Shown: piece by piece, positions 6,455-7,613 of the stretch
Layout of the letters: every line of letters begins with the position of its first letter
Numbering within the stretch: the stretch's first letter is position 1
Source of the DNA: Chloroflexota bacterium
GTDB lineage: Bacteria; Chloroflexota; Anaerolineae; Anaerolineales; UBA4823
Assembly (NCBI GenBank): GCA_012798185.1
Contig: JAAZNS010000223.1
Span: 1-7,613 of the forward strand
Reading direction: 5' to 3'
Length of the DNA: 7,613 nucleotides
The notes under the pieces: model-generated
What the model saw: only the letters and a program-made list of their open reading frames with translations
Databases searched by the model: none
Told to the model about the DNA's origin: nothing
Position numbers and translations under genes: made by a program

Positions 6455-7549
6455 ATGGAATTTTTTCAAGAATTTCGCAATTTGCGGTTAGTTAAAACCC
6501 TTGTGGACGAAATTAATCGCATTACAACTAAGCCTTGGGTTATTATGGAGATTTGCGGTGGACAAACGCATGCCATTATGCAGTACGGTATCGATCAACT
6601 ATTACCGCCGCGAATCGAATTAGTTCATGGTCCAGGGTGCCCGGTATGTGTTACCTCTCTTGAGTTAATTGATAAATCTCACGCGATAGCTGCTCAACCC
6701 GGCGTAATTTTTGCTTCCTTTGGCGATATGCTTCGTGTACCAGGCTCAAAAAATGATCTTTTTTCTTTACGCGCCTCAGGATCAGATGTGAGAGTTGTGT
6801 ATTCACCTCTTGATGCAGTTAAAATCGCACAAGAAAATCCTGATAAACAGGTGGTTTTCTTCGCTATTGGCTTTGAAACGACTGCTCCTGCAAATGCTAT
6901 GTGTGTATTGCTGGCAAAATCACTAAATCTAAATAATTTTAGTTTACTGGTTTCACATGTGCGAGTACCACCTGCCATTGACGTAATCCTTTCATCTCCC
7001 TACAATCAAGTACAGGGAATCCTTGCTGCCGGTCATGTATGTACGGTAATGGGATATTGGGAATATCTACCCCTTTCCCAAAAATATCAATCACCCATTG
7101 TCGTTACCGGATTTGAACCATTGGATATTCTTCAAGGAATTTACATGACTGTTCGTCAATTGGAAAACAATCAATCGATTGTCGAAAATGCATATGGCCG
7201 TGTTGTAACACAAAATGGCAATCGATCCGCTCAAGCGGTTATCAATCAAGTCTTTCAAACCTGTGATAGAAAATGGCGTGGAATCGGATTAATCGAAAAT
7301 AGTGGATGGCGTTTGAAGCCAGAATTTGACTATTATGATGCAGAAAAAAGATTCTCGGTGGAGCAAATTTCACCTGAGGAATCCACTGTATGTATCGCTG
7401 GTTTAATATTACAGGGATTAAAAAAACCTCTTCAATGCCCTGCTTTTGGCATACAATGTACTCCTGAACATCCATTAGGTGCGACGATGGTTTCTTCAGA
7501 AGGTGCCTGTTCTGCTTATTATCGATATCAACGAATTGACAATTATTAA
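6455..7549 (+). CDS. hypD: HypD, [4Fe-4S] scaffold for the Fe(CN)2CO unit
   Basis: The 364-aa product is full-length HypD, the cytoplasmic iron-sulfur protein on which, with HypC, the iron receives its CN and CO ligands. Conserved blocks are ICGGQTHAI (33-41, with C34 as likely Fe ligand), HGPGCPVCVT (58-67, redox pair C62/C65), ASFGDMLRVPGS (87-98), AIGFETTAPANA (137-148), GFEPLDILQG (219-228) and the C-terminal cluster region CPAFGIQCTPEHPLGA (328-343) with MVSSEGACSAYYRY (345-358). Expected cluster cysteines appear at C313, C328, C335 and C352. Where relatives usually have CxCGE before the LxG segment, this protein reads CIAGL, so the second Cys of that pair is Ala. The start lies 11 nt after hypC and has no visible Shine-Dalgarno sequence. 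The next gene, hypE, begins 6 nt after the stop. Confidence 0.97.
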   Translation: MEFFQEFRNLRLVKTLVDEINRITTKPWVIMEICGGQTHAIMQYGIDQLLPPRIELVHGPGCPVCVTSLELIDKSHAIAAQPGVIFASFGDMLRVPGSKNDLFSLRASGSDVRVVYSPLDAVKIAQENPDKQVVFFAIGFETTAPANAMCVLLAKSLNLNNFSLLVSHVRVPPAIDVILSSPYNQVQGILAAGHVCTVMGYWEYLPLSQKYQSPIVVTGFEPLDILQGIYMTVRQLENNQSIVENAYGRVVTQNGNRSAQAVINQVFQTCDRKWRGIGLIENSGWRLKPEFDYYDAEKRFSVEQISPEESTVCIAGLILQGLKKPLQCPAFGIQCTPEHPLGATMVSSEGACSAYYRYQRIDNY

Positions 7550-7555
7550 AACTCA

Positions 7556-7613
7556 ATGACCAACGACCCAACCAATTTCCGAGGGCTAGTTTGCCCTATT
7601 CCTCTTCCCCATA
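7556..7613 (+). CDS. hypE: HypE, first 19 codons only (cut by right edge)
   Basis: An open frame starts at ATG 7556, six bases after the hypD stop, and stays open to the window end. The translation MTNDPTNFRGLVCPIPLPH matches the N-terminus of the longer HypE forms, where a CPxP segment comes just before the LAHGxGG block; that block would lie beyond the edge. HypE takes a carbamoyl group from HypF on its C-terminal Cys and dehydrates it with ATP to thiocyanate for transfer to HypC-HypD. Position directly after hypD in a hypABFCD series supports the call. No Shine-Dalgarno sequence is seen. The evidence is short, so the call rests on motif plus context. Confidence 0.8.
   Translation, partial: MTNDPTNFRGLVCPIPLPH

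Noticed and set aside
6694..6978. 94-codon antisense open frame inside hypD
   Set aside because: It is fully opposite conserved HypD sequence, with no motif or separate promoter.
7242..7571. 109-codon antisense open frame across the hypD end and hypE start
   Set aside because: It lies opposite conserved HypD cluster motifs and the HypE start; it is a shadow frame.

Overview
The window holds two divergently transcribed gene blocks separated by a 180-bp intergenic region (2628-2807). The DNA is AT-rich, coding density is high, and no RNA gene, CRISPR array, insertion sequence or intrinsic terminator was seen. The gene content points to a bacterium with folate/FAD-dependent tRNA methylation (TrmFO, typical of many Gram-positive-type and other non-gamma lineages) and [NiFe]-hydrogenase metabolism, so probably an anaerobe or facultative anaerobe. 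A Chloroflexota-like host is possible, but this is a guess from gene style and not shown by the sequence.

Left block, minus strand, read from 2627 towards 1: trmFO (tRNA U54 methyltransferase), then 1 nt later a membrane-anchored M28 zinc metalloenzyme closely resembling glutaminyl-peptide cyclotransferase, then 29 nt later the start of hflX (ribosome-associated GTPase), cut by the left edge. The tight spacing suggests one transcript that mixes tRNA/ribosome functions with an exported enzyme.

Right block, plus strand, 2808 to the right edge: hypA-hypB-hypF-hypC-hypD-hypE, the complete set of pleiotropic maturation genes for [NiFe]-hydrogenase; hypE is represented only by its first 19 codons. 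HypF and HypE make the cyanide ligands from carbamoyl phosphate, HypC and HypD assemble and carry the Fe(CN)2CO unit, and HypA and HypB insert nickel. The hydrogenase structural subunits are not in the window.

The most striking anomaly is HypC. Its start is well fixed by a strong ribosome binding site, but the second residue is Phe (TTT) where the family has the essential, metal-binding Cys. Secondary points are a GTGA-N6-TCAC palindrome of Crp/Fnr type in the divergent promoter region, a replaced second Cys in the C-terminal CxCG motif of HypD, and an operon in which only hypB and hypC have clear Shine-Dalgarno sequences. Apart from these, the window is a recognisable hydrogenase maturation operon; I see no wholly new system.
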